Of a DNA stretch of 64,000 nt, positions 51,461 through 62,340 are shown in pieces; the first letter of the stretch is position 1; every line of letters begins with the position of its first letter. Below the pieces are notes generated by a model. That model ran no database searches. It was not told the DNA's origin and worked only from the letters and a program-made list of their open reading frames with translations. Source of the DNA: Cohnella rhizosphaerae (lineage in GTDB: Bacteria; Bacillota; Bacilli; Paenibacillales; Paenibacillaceae); the NCBI RefSeq assembly GCF_029525575.1, contig NZ_JAPDIA010000003.1:860214-924213 (forward strand), written 5' to 3'. The translations under genes were made by a program, and so were the position numbers.

Positions 51461-52444
51461 TCAGCTGTTCGTCGACTGGCCGCCGTCGACGTGGAGGACC
51501 TGCGCGGTGACGTAGCGGGAGTCGTCCGACGCGAGATAGACGTACGTCGGCGCCAGCTCGAACGGCTGCCCGGGACGGCCCAGCATCGTCTCGGCGCCGA
51601 AGACGGCGACTTGGTCCGGGGAGAAGCTGCTTGGAATGAGCGGGGTCCAGATCGGTCCGGGGGCGACCGCGTTGACGCGAATGCCCTTCGGCGCCAGGTT
51701 GCGCGCCAGGGCGCGCGTCCAACCGACGATCGCGCCTTTGGTGGCGGTGTAGTCGAGGAGGGTTTTTTCGCCGACGTAAGCGACGACCGAGGCCGTGCCG
51801 ATGATGGAAGCGCCGGGCTGCAGGTATGGCAGGGCCGCGCGCGTCGTATGGAAGTGCGAGAAGAAGTTCACCTTGAACGTATTCTCGAACTGCTCGTCGG
51901 TGATGTCCGCCAGCTCGTTCTGCTGGAACTGGATGCCGACGTTGTTGACGAGGACGTCCAGGCGCCCGAACGCTTTGACGGTATCATGGACGATCGACTC
52001 GCTAACGGCCTTGTCGCGAACGTCGCCGGGCAGCAGCAGGCAGCTTCGGCCGTAAGCTTCTATGCAGGCTTTGGTGCGCGCCGCGTCCTCGTGCTCGTCC
52101 AGATAGGAGATCGCTACGTCGGCGCCTTCTTTGGCGAAGGCGATTGCTGTCGCCGCGCCGATGCCGCTGTCGCCGCCGGTGATCAGCGCGGCTTTGCCGT
52201 CCAGCTTGGCGCTGCCTTTATAATGCGGATTGTCGACGATCGGCTTGGGCACCATCAGGCTCTCGATGCCGGGCTGGCGGTATTGGCGCTGCTCGGGCAC
52301 GCTGATCGCGATGTCCTCGTAGCGCGTGATCGTGCCGTAGCCGGGTTAGAGCGGATAAGGGGCGTCGATTTTCGCTTCTTCGAACTTTAGCTGCATGCTT
52401 CGCACTTGCTCAAGCTCGCGCTCGCCGTCGCGTTTGTCGGTCAT
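51461..52444 (-). CDS. SDR oxidoreductase (general stress protein 39-like) with in-frame stop near the start
   Basis: The conserved SDR of about 280 residues runs from codon 48 to the end: cofactor motif [13 protein letters not shown], catalytic Ser in GTASVVAY and [10 protein letters not shown], and the C-terminal VDGGQSTNS. It resembles YdaD/YhdF stress proteins (RQPGIESLM near the start). Upstream in the same frame lies [16 protein letters not shown] with GGGAGG six bases before ATG 52444, but a TAA at 52346-52348 interrupts after 32 codons. Either a nonsense mutation or base error, or the downstream GTG at 52300 is the real start despite lacking a ribosome site. Confidence 0.8.
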
Positions 52445-52615
52445 GTCGGCCTCCCGTCAATCGGCAGACGGACGCGCCGCGTTGGCCAAGGTGCCGTCTG
52501 CCCGATATCGTTATTTCTCACCGTATGCCAAAACGGCTAGACGGGTGCCTAGCCGAATGTGCATGGACGAGGGGAAGCGGCTTGCCGCAGAAAGACGATC
52601 ATGGGACAAACGGAA

Positions 52616-53050
52616 TCAAAGCGTTACGGAATCAAAGCGTTTTGATAAAAGAAAAGCCGGGTTGCGATAGCCCATCTTGGTCTCGTAAAAACGGTGGGCA
52701 TCCACGCGCGCAAGGCCCGATTCCAGCGCCACCGTTTGGCAGCCGTTGTTTTTTGCATATCGATGGACGTATTCGAGCAGCGTCTCGCCATAGCCCTTGG
52801 AGCGCTCGGAAGCTTTGGTGACCAGATCGTAGACGAATACATGCTTGCCGAAGTAGAGGTTCGTCAGGGTGACGATGCCTGCCAACGCTACGATCCGGCC
52901 GCCGTCGTAAAGCGCGAGCATCTTGTAGCCTTCCGCGTGCATCTCGCGCAGGAGGGAGACATAAGTCTCACGTTCCAAATTCGTCCGCAGCTCGTGCATA
53001 ACCGGGTAGGCTTCCAGCCACTGTTCCTCTTCGGCCAATTCTTTAATCAT
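52616..53050 (-). CDS. GNAT-family N-acetyltransferase
   Basis: 144 residues, intact. GNAT features: [20 protein letters not shown], the core strand [20 protein letters not shown] with the acetyl-CoA loop SKGYG, and [23 protein letters not shown] 53050 follows AGGGGATA. Similar to EC 2.3.1 proteins often found singly in Bacillales; substrate unknown. Confidence 0.85.
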   Translation of the reverse strand: MIKELAEEEQWLEAYPVMHELRTNLERETYVSLLREMHAEGYKMLALYDGGRIVALAGIVTLTNLYFGKHVFVYDLVTKASERSKGYGETLLEYVHRYAKNNGCQTVALESGLARVDAHRFYETKMGYRNPAFLLSKRFDSVTL

Positions 53051-53163
53051 AGAAAATATCCCCTTTTTTCGTTTATCGCCGGCTGGCGCGAACATTTTAC
53101 GCAGGACTGGCTCTCGCGCAGTTCATCCGGCATAGGCTATGACGGCGAACAGCCCGATGGAGG

Positions 53164-53347
53164 ATGATCGATGTGAAAGTACCGTACTCGTTCAGTAAAA
53201 AGGCGGACGCGCTGCTGGCGGACGAATCGGATGCGATGGTGAAGGTGTCCTACGGCGATTTTTTTTACGCTGAATTTGCCGTTGATCGGCCCGCGCCCGC
53301 CGTATTACGCGCATCCGCGCTACGAGGGACATTACCCGCTGATCTGA
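53164..53347 (+). CDS. Small conserved-looking hypothetical protein, frameshifted
   Basis: About 60 residues: KVPYSFSKKADALLADESDA followed by MVKVSYGDFF and, after the T8 run 53259-53266 is read as T7, TLNLPLIGPRPPYYAHPRYE and GHYPLI with a stop at 53345-53347. The Pro/Tyr-rich tail has natural-looking composition, while the written frame continues as Arg-rich junk. GATGGAGG lies just before; GTG 53173 at 9 bases spacing is a better start than ATG 53164. Family not recognised. Confidence 0.5.
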
Positions 53348-53447
53348 AATGGCGTCGGCGCGACAGCGCCAGCCGGAAGCCGCGTAATGTCGCCGAACGT
53401 TCCCGAATTTCGCCGAACGCACTGCCGAATTTCGCCAATTGCCTTGC

Positions 53448-53476
53448 AAAAACGCCTCACTCCGGAGGCGTTTTTT
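53448..53476. terminator. Bidirectional terminator
   Basis: AAAACGCCTC pairs with GAGGCGTTTT around a short loop at 53459-53464, with A and T tracts on both sides. It separates the small ORF from the convergent SNF2 gene. The stretch 53380-53445 carries two CCGAATTTCGCC copies. Confidence 0.85.
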
Positions 53477-53480
53477 GGCG

Positions 53481-56400
53481 TCAGCCGTTCATGCCCCGCC
53501 GCAGCGTGATCAAGTCGCGCAGATCGTCGGTCGACAGCTCGGTGATCCAGCCCTCGGAGGAGGAAATGACGTTGTCGCTGAGCTGCTGCTTGCTCTCCAG
53601 CATCTCGTCGATGCGCTCCTCAAGGGTGCCGAGGGAGATGAACTTGTGCACCTGTACGTCCTTGGTCTGGCCCATCCGGTACGCGCGATCGGTCGCCTGG
53701 TTCTCCACGGCGGGGTTCCACCAGCGGTCGAAGTGGAACACATGATTGGCGGCTGTCAGATTCAAACCGACGCCGCCGGCCTTGAGCGAGAGGATGAACA
53801 CGTTAGGCTGCTCGTCCTGCGGCAGCGTCCGCGACTGGAACCGCTCGATCATGCGGTCGCGCGCCGTCTTGGACGTGCTGCCGTTCAGGTAGAGCACGGG
53901 CTCGCCCAGCTCCCGGGACAGCACGAGACGCAGCATCTCTCCCATGCCGACGTATTGGGTGAAAATGAGGCAGCGGTCGCCCTCGTCCCGAAGCTCCTTG
54001 ACCATGGCGAGAAGCCGCTCAAGCTTCGCCGATCGGGAGACCAGCTCGGCAAGCTCCGCCTCGGAAGGCGCGGGCGCCTCGACGGCGGACTTGCGAGCGG
54101 ACTTGCCAGCCGACTGGGCCGGCGCCTTTTCCGAGGACGCGGATGCCGCACCGTCCGTGCGCCCCGGACTTTCCGCCGGAGCGGAGGCCGCCGCCTCCGG
54201 CTCCTTGTTCAGCAGCGCCGGATGATCGCACACCTGCTTCAGCCGGGTAAGCGCCGCGAGGATCGCGCCTTTGCGCTCGATGCCTTCGAGCGACTTCATC
54301 CGCTCCAGCAGCTCGTTAACGGTCTGCTCGTACAGCGCGCTCTGCTCGGGCGTAAGCGGGACGTACGTTTTCATCTCGTTTTTGTCCGGCAGGTCGAGCT
54401 GGATGTTCGGATCCTTCTTCTTGCGGCGCAGCATGAACGGTCCGACGAGGCGCTTGAGCTCCGCCGTCCTGCGCTCGTCGCGGTTGCGCTCGATCGGCGT
54501 GGCGAACCGCTCCTGGAAGGCGCGCTGCGTCCCCAGGTAGCCCGGCGCGATGAAGTCGTAGATCGACCAGAGCTCGGCCAGGCGGTTCTCGATCGGGGTG
54601 CCGGTGAGCGCGATGCGCTGACCCGCGGACAAGCTGCGCACGGCGACGGACTGCTTGGTCTGCGCGTTTTTGATATTTTGCGCCTCGTCGAGGCAGATCG
54701 CCGCCCATGCATAGGTTTGCAGCAGCTCCTGATCGAGCGAAGCCGTGGCGAACGAAGTGAGCACGACATCGGAGGCCGCCGCCTGAGCGGCGAAGGCCTC
54801 CGCTTCGGCGATCCGGCCGCTGCCGTAATGCAGGCTCACGGACAGCGTCGGCGCGAAGCGCGAGATCTCCTTCTGCCAGTTGCCCAGCACCGAGGTGGGG
54901 CAGACGATCAACGACGCGCGGCGCCGCTCCGGCGGGGTGTCGTGCCGCAGCTGGAGCAGATAGGCGATGAGCTGAACCGTCTTGCCGAGGCCCATGTCGT
55001 CCGCGAGCACCGCGCCGAGGCCGAAGCGCCGCAGCGAGGTGAGCCAGCCGAAGCCTTCGCGCTGGTACGTCCGCAGCGTCGCCTGCAGGTCCGCCGGCGG
55101 TTCGGGCAGCGGCCACTCCGAAGGGCGGCCGAGCTGCGCGAAAAACGCCGCGAGATGCGCGTTCAGTTCGACCTCGAGCCGTACGCGCGCGGCCGACGCC
55201 TCCGCCGATTCTTCTTCGTCGGTCCCGGCGCCGTCCGCTTCCTCGCCCTCGCCGAGCAGATGAAGCTGCAGCACGTCCTGGAACGAGAGGCCCGCGTGCT
55301 TGTCCATGCCCGTCATCATGCGCCGGATCTGCGTCAGCAGCGCCGGATCGAGCGCGATCCATCGACCGCGGTAGCGGACAAGACGCTGGTTGCGCGCGAC
55401 GAGCGCGGCGAACTCCTCTTCGCTGAGGTCCACGTCCCCGATGGCGACCCGCCAGTCGAAGTCGATGATCGCGTCCAGTCCGAACAGCGAGCTTCCCTTG
55501 CCGCCGGCCTCCGGCGCGATCTTGGCGCGAAGCCGCGGCTTTTTGCGGGTCGCCGCCTCCCACCAGGCCGGCAGCAGCACCCGCCAGCCTGCCTCGAGCA
55601 GCCGGTTGCTGTCGGCCGAGAGGAAGCGCCAGGCCGCTTCGTCGTCCAGCGGCTTGCCGAGCAGGTCCCGCGGACCGCCGGCAAGCCGCTCGGGCGGCAG
55701 CGCCGCCCGCAGCCGCTCCAGCCACCCGGGGGGCCCGCTCGTTCGCTTCTTCGTTCCAGGCGGCCGGCCACCGCCCGGAGACCGAGCCGTCCGCCGCGAG
55801 CTTCGCGGGATGCACGATCGTCTCGTCCCGCTTGCTCTGCAGCGCGAGCTGCAGCCGCCAATCGTCGGGCGCGCTGCCGCCCGCATAGGGCTCGAGCAGC
55901 CGCAGGATCGGCCGGAACGGCGCGGTGTCCTGGCGCCAGCCGATTGCCTCGAGCCAGCTGCGCTGATCCATGCCGGCCGCGGACGCGGCGCTTTTGTCGA
56001 ACAGCAGCGGGTGCTCCCGCCGCAGGTCGGAATAACCGGTCTCCGTGCCGTAGTGGCGCTCCCGCACCGCCGCCGAGAAAGCGGCGCGCAGGCCTTCGAC
56101 AAATGCGCCGTCTGCCAAAGCGCCGCCCGCCAAAGCGCCGTCTGCCAAAGCGCCGTCTGCCAAAGTGCCATCCGCCAGAGCGCCGCCCGCCCCAGCTTCG
56201 TCAGCCTGCGGCAGCTCGCCTTCCCAGGTCCACTGCAGCAGACCGCGACGGTACGCATCCAGATGGGGGGATATAACGACGCTCGTCGATCCATTCCGCC
56301 AGGACGGGAGCCCACCGGGAGAGCAGCCGGCTTTCTCCGGTCATTTCCCACGCGACATGCTTCAGCAGACGCGGCGCGGCGAAGAAGGCCAGCACCTGCT

Positions 56401-56638
56401 CGGACGGAAGAATGACGACCTCCGCCGTGCTTTGGGTCGGATCGTCGATCGCTCGCAGCATCACCTGGTTCACGTCCAGATTCGTACCGTAAAACGAGGC
56501 TTCGTGCCAGGCGAACAGCTTGTGCTTGAGCAGCATGCCCGGCACGTAGCCGTAACCTTCCAATACGCCGTATATCAGCGCGTCGCCGTGCTCGCTCAGC
56601 CGCACGTCGATGCTGATCGTATCCCGCTGCGCGTTCAT
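53481..56638 (-). CDS. ywqA: SNF2-family helicase (YwqA-like), two frameshifts
   Basis: About 1,051 residues. N-terminal SNF2-associated domain; SNF2 ATPase with Walker A ADDMGLGKT and box DEAQNIKN, TGTPIENRLAELWSIYDF; helicase C with FDRWWNPAVENQATDRAYRM. Breaks at G6 55728-55733 and G6 56265-56270 (each one too many on the plus strand). The written ORF therefore starts in the wrong frame; the true N-terminus is MNAQRDTISIDVRLSEHGDA from ATG 56638, with AAAGGA upstream. A run of (G)ALADG pentapeptides lies at 56105-56190. Overlaps the SWIM gene stop by four bases. ATP-driven DNA translocase; cellular role unclear. Confidence 0.88.
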
Positions 56639-58248
56639 GACAGCTTTCCTTTCCGCAGCTCTTCCTGCAGCGCGCGCAGCCTGCTGTGGCGCAGCTCGAA
56701 CAGCTCGTAAAATTCGATCCAGCGCTCCTCGCGCTTCATTTTCTTGTACAGCTTGGCCAGCCGCTTGAGCAGCTTGACCGCCGACTTGTAGCTGGCTCTG
56801 TTTTTCATCGATACATAACGTTCGATCGCCTGATGGTAAAAAAGGGAGCAGCGTATGCGGCGCTTCCTTCTCCAGCGGCGCCAGTTCGGTCGCGCGGTAA
56901 TCGAGCGGATCGCGGCCGAACGACAGCTGAATGTCGATCCAATCTTCGTACCGTCCGGCGCCGAGCAACCGTTCTTCGTAGATCGTCTGAGAGGACGGCA
57001 GCATCGCCTCGAGCGTCTCCCACATCCGGGGCTCCGCCTCGGGCAGCATGGCGACGAGCTCGTCCCATAGCCCGGCGTACGTTTCGAGCTCCCGCAAGCG
57101 TCGTCCGCTCATCAGGGGCGCGAGCTCGGTCAGCCATCGGTACAGGCGCCGCCCCTCCTTCTTCAGGGCGAGCTCGCCCAGCATCTCCGTAAGCTGCGCG
57201 ATATGGGCCGAGCCCAGGCGGCTCGATTCGCCGGCGAGCAAGGCCAGCGCGCGGTCGTCGTCGGCCAGGGCGAACCGCATTCGCAGCATGGCCGCGTTCC
57301 AGGCGCTCCTGCTCTGGGCGGGCAGGCCGCTCTCGGCGGCCTCAAGCTTGCCGAGCTCCTCCTTGTACAGGACTTCGCCTCCGTACGGAGACGCGAGCCA
57401 GGTCTCCCACAGGCGTCCGTAATGCTTCACCTCGTAATCCTGCGTCGGGCCGGGCGTCAGCATCGCCGTCCGGACGATGTCGGACGTCTCGAGCAGGCGG
57501 TCTCGCGCGAGCGGCTCGTCCGCAACGGGCAAGGGGCGATCCAGGCAGCCCATCGCGGCTTCGTGAAGGTCCGTCACGGCCAGATGGGTGAAGTAGCCGA
57601 GGTATGTATTCGTATTGGGCGCGGAGTGGCTCTGGGTCGTCTCGGCGGCATGGCGCATGAGAAAAAGCAGCGCGTTCAGTTCGAACAGCCGCTCGGCGAC
57701 GGGGGGGGGAGCACGGGCTTTATTTTATAGAAAAGGCTCAGGGCCTGCTTCACGTACTGCGTATTGCGCACTTGGCCGGCGATGGGCGCGAGGCATTTGT
57801 CGAACAGAGCCAGCCACTGCGGGACGCTCATCTCGGGTATGCGGGCCGCGTCTCTCGCGAGCCGCTCGATCCCGGCGTGCTGCGGCCTTTCGGCGGAGAC
57901 GGGGCGGGAAGCCAGCGTCTTGGCGTTGGCCAGCGCCGGAACGGGATAGCCGTGGTAGCCGGCCCATTCCATGAGCACTGCTGTCATGTGCTTGCACGGG
58001 CGGCCGACGGGACAGCTGCATTTGCCGTCCTCCAAAGCTTCAAGGTCGACACGCGTCCGATAGATCACCGTGCCCGCCACCTCCGCCTGCAGATGCCGCA
58101 TGTCCTCGGGATCGGATATTTCGACGCGTCCTTGCTTGTAGTATTGATAGCCGCGCTTGAGCGTCAGATCGTCGAACGCTTCCGCGACGCGGCGCAGCAG
58201 ATCTTCCCACCGCGGATCGCTTTCCGGCGGCGTGCCTTCTGTGAACAT
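56635..58248 (-). CDS. ywqB: SWIM zinc-finger protein (YwqB-like), two frameshifts
   Basis: About 537 residues. The SWIM motif CSCPVGRPCKHMTAVL near residue 75 supplies a CxCx5CxH zinc site. The long helical remainder (TPR-like) ends KKMKREERWIEFYELFELRH and ALQEELRKGKLS. Breaks: G9 run 57701-57709 (ten or seven expected) and A6 run 56838-56843 (five expected). Coupled by ATGA to the SNF2 gene, the same pair as ywqB-ywqA in Bacillus, so the two probably act together on DNA. Confidence 0.85.
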
Positions 58249-58551
58249 GGCTAGACCTCGCTTCGGTTTCCGGTTTGCTGTGAGCTTCTATTATAGCACT
58301 TCTCGCACACACGTTCGCTTCGCGGAGGCATTTTCGGCAAGCCATTTTTTGTTTGTTGCAACGCGGAACGCATAATTGCGTTCGCCGGAGCGGATCTTAG
58401 GCGCGGACATTAGCCGATCGCCTCGTTTTTGCGCGCTTCGACAGATGCCGCCGCGTTTATCGATGCAATATCTGCCAGGCGGGTAATACATACGTAGCGG
58501 CAATCCGGCTTGATACGGCCAGACCGATTGCCGTCGGAAGGAAGAGACCGT
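58249..58551. promoter_or_regulatory. Divergent promoter region
   Basis: A perfect minus-strand TATAAT lies about 40 bases before the SWIM start, with only a weak -35. A small hairpin (AACGCA at 58367-58372, TGCGTT at 58377-58382) lies in the middle. No gene is seen in this stretch. Confidence 0.45.
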
Positions 58552-59641
58552 ATGCTTCGCTACACAGCCGTCGCCCCCCTTGTATCCCTGGGCCGGCAGG
58601 CCGTCGGCCTACGATATGATCGCGCTGCGGATCGGAAAGGACGGCAAGCTGATGTCGCAGGCGCTGCCGGACGACGATGAATACGCGGACAAGCCCGAAC
58701 GCCGGGAGACGCTGCGCCAACAGGGCCTGGCGGGAAGCGGGCAGACCGGCGCAATCGAGGATGACGGCATCGCCAGGGAACTGACGCGCCTGCTCGTCCG
58801 GCTCAGCCGCGACCGAAGCGTCCGCAGCCGGCGTGCCGCCTACCTCGCGCTCATGCGCGACGAGTCGCTGGACGCGATCAGTCCGGCGCTGCAAGCCTTA
58901 CATAAATTGCCAGGGTTGAACGCTGGCCAACTGTACGAGGAAGCGTTGTGGATGGCGCGGCACGGCGTGCACCGCAACGTCGTGAAGTTCGGCATCGCGC
59001 TGCTGAGCCAGTACGGAAGCGAACGGCACAGGGAATTGACGTTCACGCTGGGCAAACACGAGGAATTCACGCTTTATGCCGCCTCGGCGCTCATGGGCAT
59101 GGAGCAGCCCAGCAAGGCGCTCTGCGAGCTGGCGCGTTGCGTCGACGGATGGGGACGCGTCTACCTCGTGGAGCGCCTCGATCCGGATACGCAGGAAATT
59201 CGGGACTGGCTGCTCCGCGAGGGTTACCGCAACCGCATCTGCGACGGACTGCTCGCTTATACTTGCGCGCTCAAGGGCGACTTGGAGGAGGCGCTGCAGG
59301 CGGATACGATCGACCCGGCGCTCTTCGAGGGAGCGGGCGGGATTCTGGCTGCGCTGATCGCGGGCGGTCCTGCGGAGGACATCGACGATTATGAGCAGGC
59401 GATGCCCGTCATCGGCGATTATTTGCGCCACGCGGTGCGCATGCGCGCGGATGGCGAGCGCCTGGCTCCCGTCCATGCGATCCTGCGGTTTCTCGAGCAG
59501 GACGAACGCGTCTGGGAGAAAAGGTACCGCGGCGGCTGGACGTCCGAAGCGCGGCGGTCCTATCTGGCGCAGTGCCGTTCGATCGCCGGAACCGGCTCAT
59601 CGCGCGAACGCGCGGCGGATGGACGAACGATGCGTACATAA
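58552..59641 (+). CDS. HEAT-like helical repeat protein, frameshift at its start
   Basis: About 362 residues, mostly helical with repeated leucine/alanine patterns (LLVRLSRDRSVRSRRAAYLA, LALMRDESLDAISPALQAL and following), suggesting HEAT-like or TPR-like repeats. ATG 58552 has GGAAGGAAGA in front; the C6 run 58573-58578 should be C5, giving MLRYTAVAPLYPWAGRPSAY, a natural start. Similar proteins in Paenibacillus are of unknown role. Divergent from the SWIM/SNF2 pair. Confidence 0.7.
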
Positions 59642-59749
59642 GATGGAAAAACGCGTGGGGACGGCATCTGCTGTCTTCGAGGAGGAGATGGGCGTGCACG
59701 TGCGGTTGGCATCGCCTGCGGAGAGCACGAGCACCGGGCTTGGGACTCA

Positions 59750-59946
59750 GGAGACGCTATTTTCTAAAAAAAAAGGTCCATTTGCGAGAGTTTCGGACTG
59801 GAGGGACGTTATTACCCCGGATCGAGGCTAAAATAGGACGGCAATCTTGCAATAACGACCCCTGAGTCCGTGAGCGGGCCGCGAATCGCGATAGTTTCAA
59901 GAATAAGGGCTCCTCTGTCCGTCCGCTGCGCGCTAATGCGCAAACC
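59750..59946. repeat. Dispersed ~195-bp element, copy C
   Basis: Third copy of the element at 42505 and 49242: GACGCTATTTTCTAAAAA opening, TTTCGGACTGGAGGGACG, TTATTACCCCGGATCGAGG, GAGTCCGTGAGCGGG, CGCGATAGTTTCAAGAATAA, GTCCGTCCGCTGCGCG, and closing ATGCGCAAAC. Follows the HEAT-like gene. Confidence 0.75.
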
Positions 59947-60043
59947 AAAGGCAGCAGGAGCTTTTTTTAAGGCGGCTTTCTTGGCAAATGAGACGAAGAT
60001 TAATATCCTTTAATTTGGCGAGCAAGGTATATTAATGTTCATT

Positions 60044-60065
60044 GATTTAAATGTTTGTTTAAATC
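60044..60065. promoter_or_regulatory. AT-rich palindrome upstream of beta-helix gene 1
   Basis: GATTTAAA and TTTAAATC form a perfect 8-bp inverted repeat with a 6-base centre, operator-like. A second dyad, ATTGGCA (60216-60222) with TGCCAAT (60236-60242), lies closer to the gene. The gene-free stretch 59947-60364 is notably AT-rich and contains TATAAT near 60158, without a clear -35. Confidence 0.45.
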
Positions 60066-60364
60066 CCTCGTTCCTAGCCTCTTATTTGCCACTTCTCCCT
60101 ACTTCCCCCCGTGGATCGGTCTTCTTAAACGTCGCGTTTCTTCTATTAAAAATAGATTATAATTTCTTTTCTTCATTTCCGGAGAAAACATGCTAAAATA
60201 GGCCGCAGGAAACAATTGGCATGCCTCATTTGGCTGCCAATGTATTCATGCGAACCCATGTTCATCCGATATATCGGTTATAGCTGAAAAGAGTATACAC
60301 TGTGTGCTATCACTCCGTCTTTACCCTGCGTCAATCATACTCAAACATACGGAGGTCGTTTTTT

Positions 60365-62048
60365 TTGAAAAAAATCGGTTTGACGGCAATGGCGCTCGCC
60401 TTCGGGATCAGCATAACGAATTCGTTCGTGTCCGCACAGGATGCGCAAGCCGTCAACGTTGCCAGCATATATGCCGCTCCGCAAGACTTCGGGGCTTCTC
60501 AGGGGCAGAACCAATGGTTTTATCAGAAAAGCGCGGGTACGGTATATAGCAATCTCGCCTACGATGCAACCGGCGACCGCTGGCAAGCGGCCGCGAATAC
60601 CGGCTATCCCTGGGTGAACAAGGATGCGATGCATCCGAGCAAGGACTTCGACGCCGTGCTGAAGTGGGTATCGCCCGGCAAAGGGACGATCGCGATCGGC
60701 GGTACGGTCAAGAAGGGCGACGGCAAAGGCGACGGCATCCTCGCCACCATCAAGAAGGACAAGACGACGCTGTGGAGCGCCGTCGTCAAGACGACGGACG
60801 GCTACACGCCTGCGCTCAAGGCGATCGCGGTCGAGAAGGGAACGGCGATTTACTTTCAGGTCAACAGCCGTGAGACGATGAATAACGACCACACGCTCTG
60901 GAATCCGGTCATTCAATATAAAGCGGCGTCCGCGCAGCCCGCGGCGTCTACGCAAGCGGTCAAGACTGCCGCCGCCATCAAGACGACTGCGGCGGCAACG
61001 TCGTTCGCCGGTCCGGCGACCGTCGACGCATACGCGCTGTCCGTCGCGAGCTGCGGCGCCGTCGCGAACGACGGCAAGGACGACTACGGCGCGTTCGCGG
61101 CTTGCCTGGACAAGGCGAAGTCGCAAGGCAAGTACGTCACCGTTCCCGAGGGCGAATATCACTTGAGCAAAATTCTGACGCTCGACGGCGTCAAGCTGAT
61201 CGGCGCGGGCATGGCGAAGACGACGCTGATCTCCACGGACCCCTTGAACGGCTCGATCGATCTCAAGGGCAACAATGCCAAACTGAGCAACGTCAAGCAT
61301 GTCTATCAGACGACGGTCGCGCGGGGCAACGGCTCCAACGAGAAAAACAGCGTCACCGTGCGGGGCGCGACGAACTTCACGATCGACGGCGTCTACGTGT
61401 ACAAGTCGAGCACGGCCGGCATTCTCGTCCAGGGCGCCTCCAAGGGCGGCGTCATTACGAACAACACCGTCGACTCGACCGGCGCGGACGGCATTCATAT
61501 TACGGACGGCAGCAGCGGGATTCTGATCGAGAACAACAAGGTCAAAGCGACGGGTGACGACACGATCGCGGTCGTCAGCTACGCGCAGGACGGCCCGGCG
61601 GTGCATGACGTCACGATCCGGGGCAACGACGTCGGATACTTCTCCAAGGCGCGCGGCATCGCGGTCGTCGGGGGGCACGGACGTGCTGATCGAAGGCAAC
61701 GCGGTGAAGGATACGCAGATGGCGGGCATTTATATTGCCGTCGAAGCGAATTACAATACGGTTAACGTCGACCGGATCGCAGTGAAGAACAACACGATCG
61801 AGCATGCCGGCATCCACGAACCGGAAAATCATCCGAACGTGCTTATCTACGCCTCGCAGGGCGTCATCGACAACGTGACGTTCTCGGGCAACACGATTAA
61901 AAACGCGGCCCATCGGGGAATCGGCGTCTGGGGCGACGGTCAGATCAAGGACATTTACTTTACCGGAAATACATTGATCAATACGGCAGGCGCGAATACG
62001 ACGTTTAAGGCGGGCACCATTCATCTGAACGACAATAAGGGATTTTAA
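60365..62048 (+). CDS. Secreted right-handed beta-helix protein 1, frameshifted
   Basis: About 560 residues. Signal peptide (1-24, cleavage near SAQDAQA); an N-terminal module (about 40-180) opening FGASQGQNQWFYQK and closing LWNPVIQY, related to the modules at the end of the 20603-23170 protein; a Ala/Thr linker; then a parallel beta-helix (about 235-560) with NNTVDSTGADGIHITDGS-type rungs, as in pectate lyase-like and polysaccharide lyase folds. TTG 60365 follows GGAGG by about 9 bases. The G6 run 61670-61675 should be G5, giving AVVGGTDVLIEG. Catalytic residues not identified. Confidence 0.82.
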
Positions 62049-62123
62049 GTTTTAACGAGCGCGGCTATAGGCGACATCGGGCGACCGAACATTGGGCGAA
62101 TGAGCATCTGGCGACTATAGAAC

Positions 62124-62158
62124 AGTGCCGATCCGGATTTCCGGGTTGGCACTTTTTT
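62124..62158 (+). terminator. Rho-independent terminator
   Basis: AGTGCCGATCCGG pairs with CCGGGTTGGCACT (one internal mismatch region) and is followed by T6. It ends the first beta-helix transcript, so the second copy has its own promoter in 62160-62340. Confidence 0.8.
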
Positions 62159-62340
62159 ATTTATTTCGAGGCTTTTCCGAACGCATTTTTGCGGATTTTT
62201 TTGCGGCTTCTTAACGTTTTCTAATGTGCGAGATTGTTTTACCCAGGTGCATAGGGGGGTGAAACTCTGGTAAGTCCGATAAATCTAGGTCTAAATCGAG
62301 GTTCGTTAAAAACGAAAAAGAGAGCCAACTGGAGGTCGGG

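Noticed and set aside
53481..56276. A long plus-strand ORF (945 codons) opposite the SNF2 gene
   Set aside because: It is the Arg/Leu-rich mirror of a high-GC coding strand, without a family match or ribosome site.
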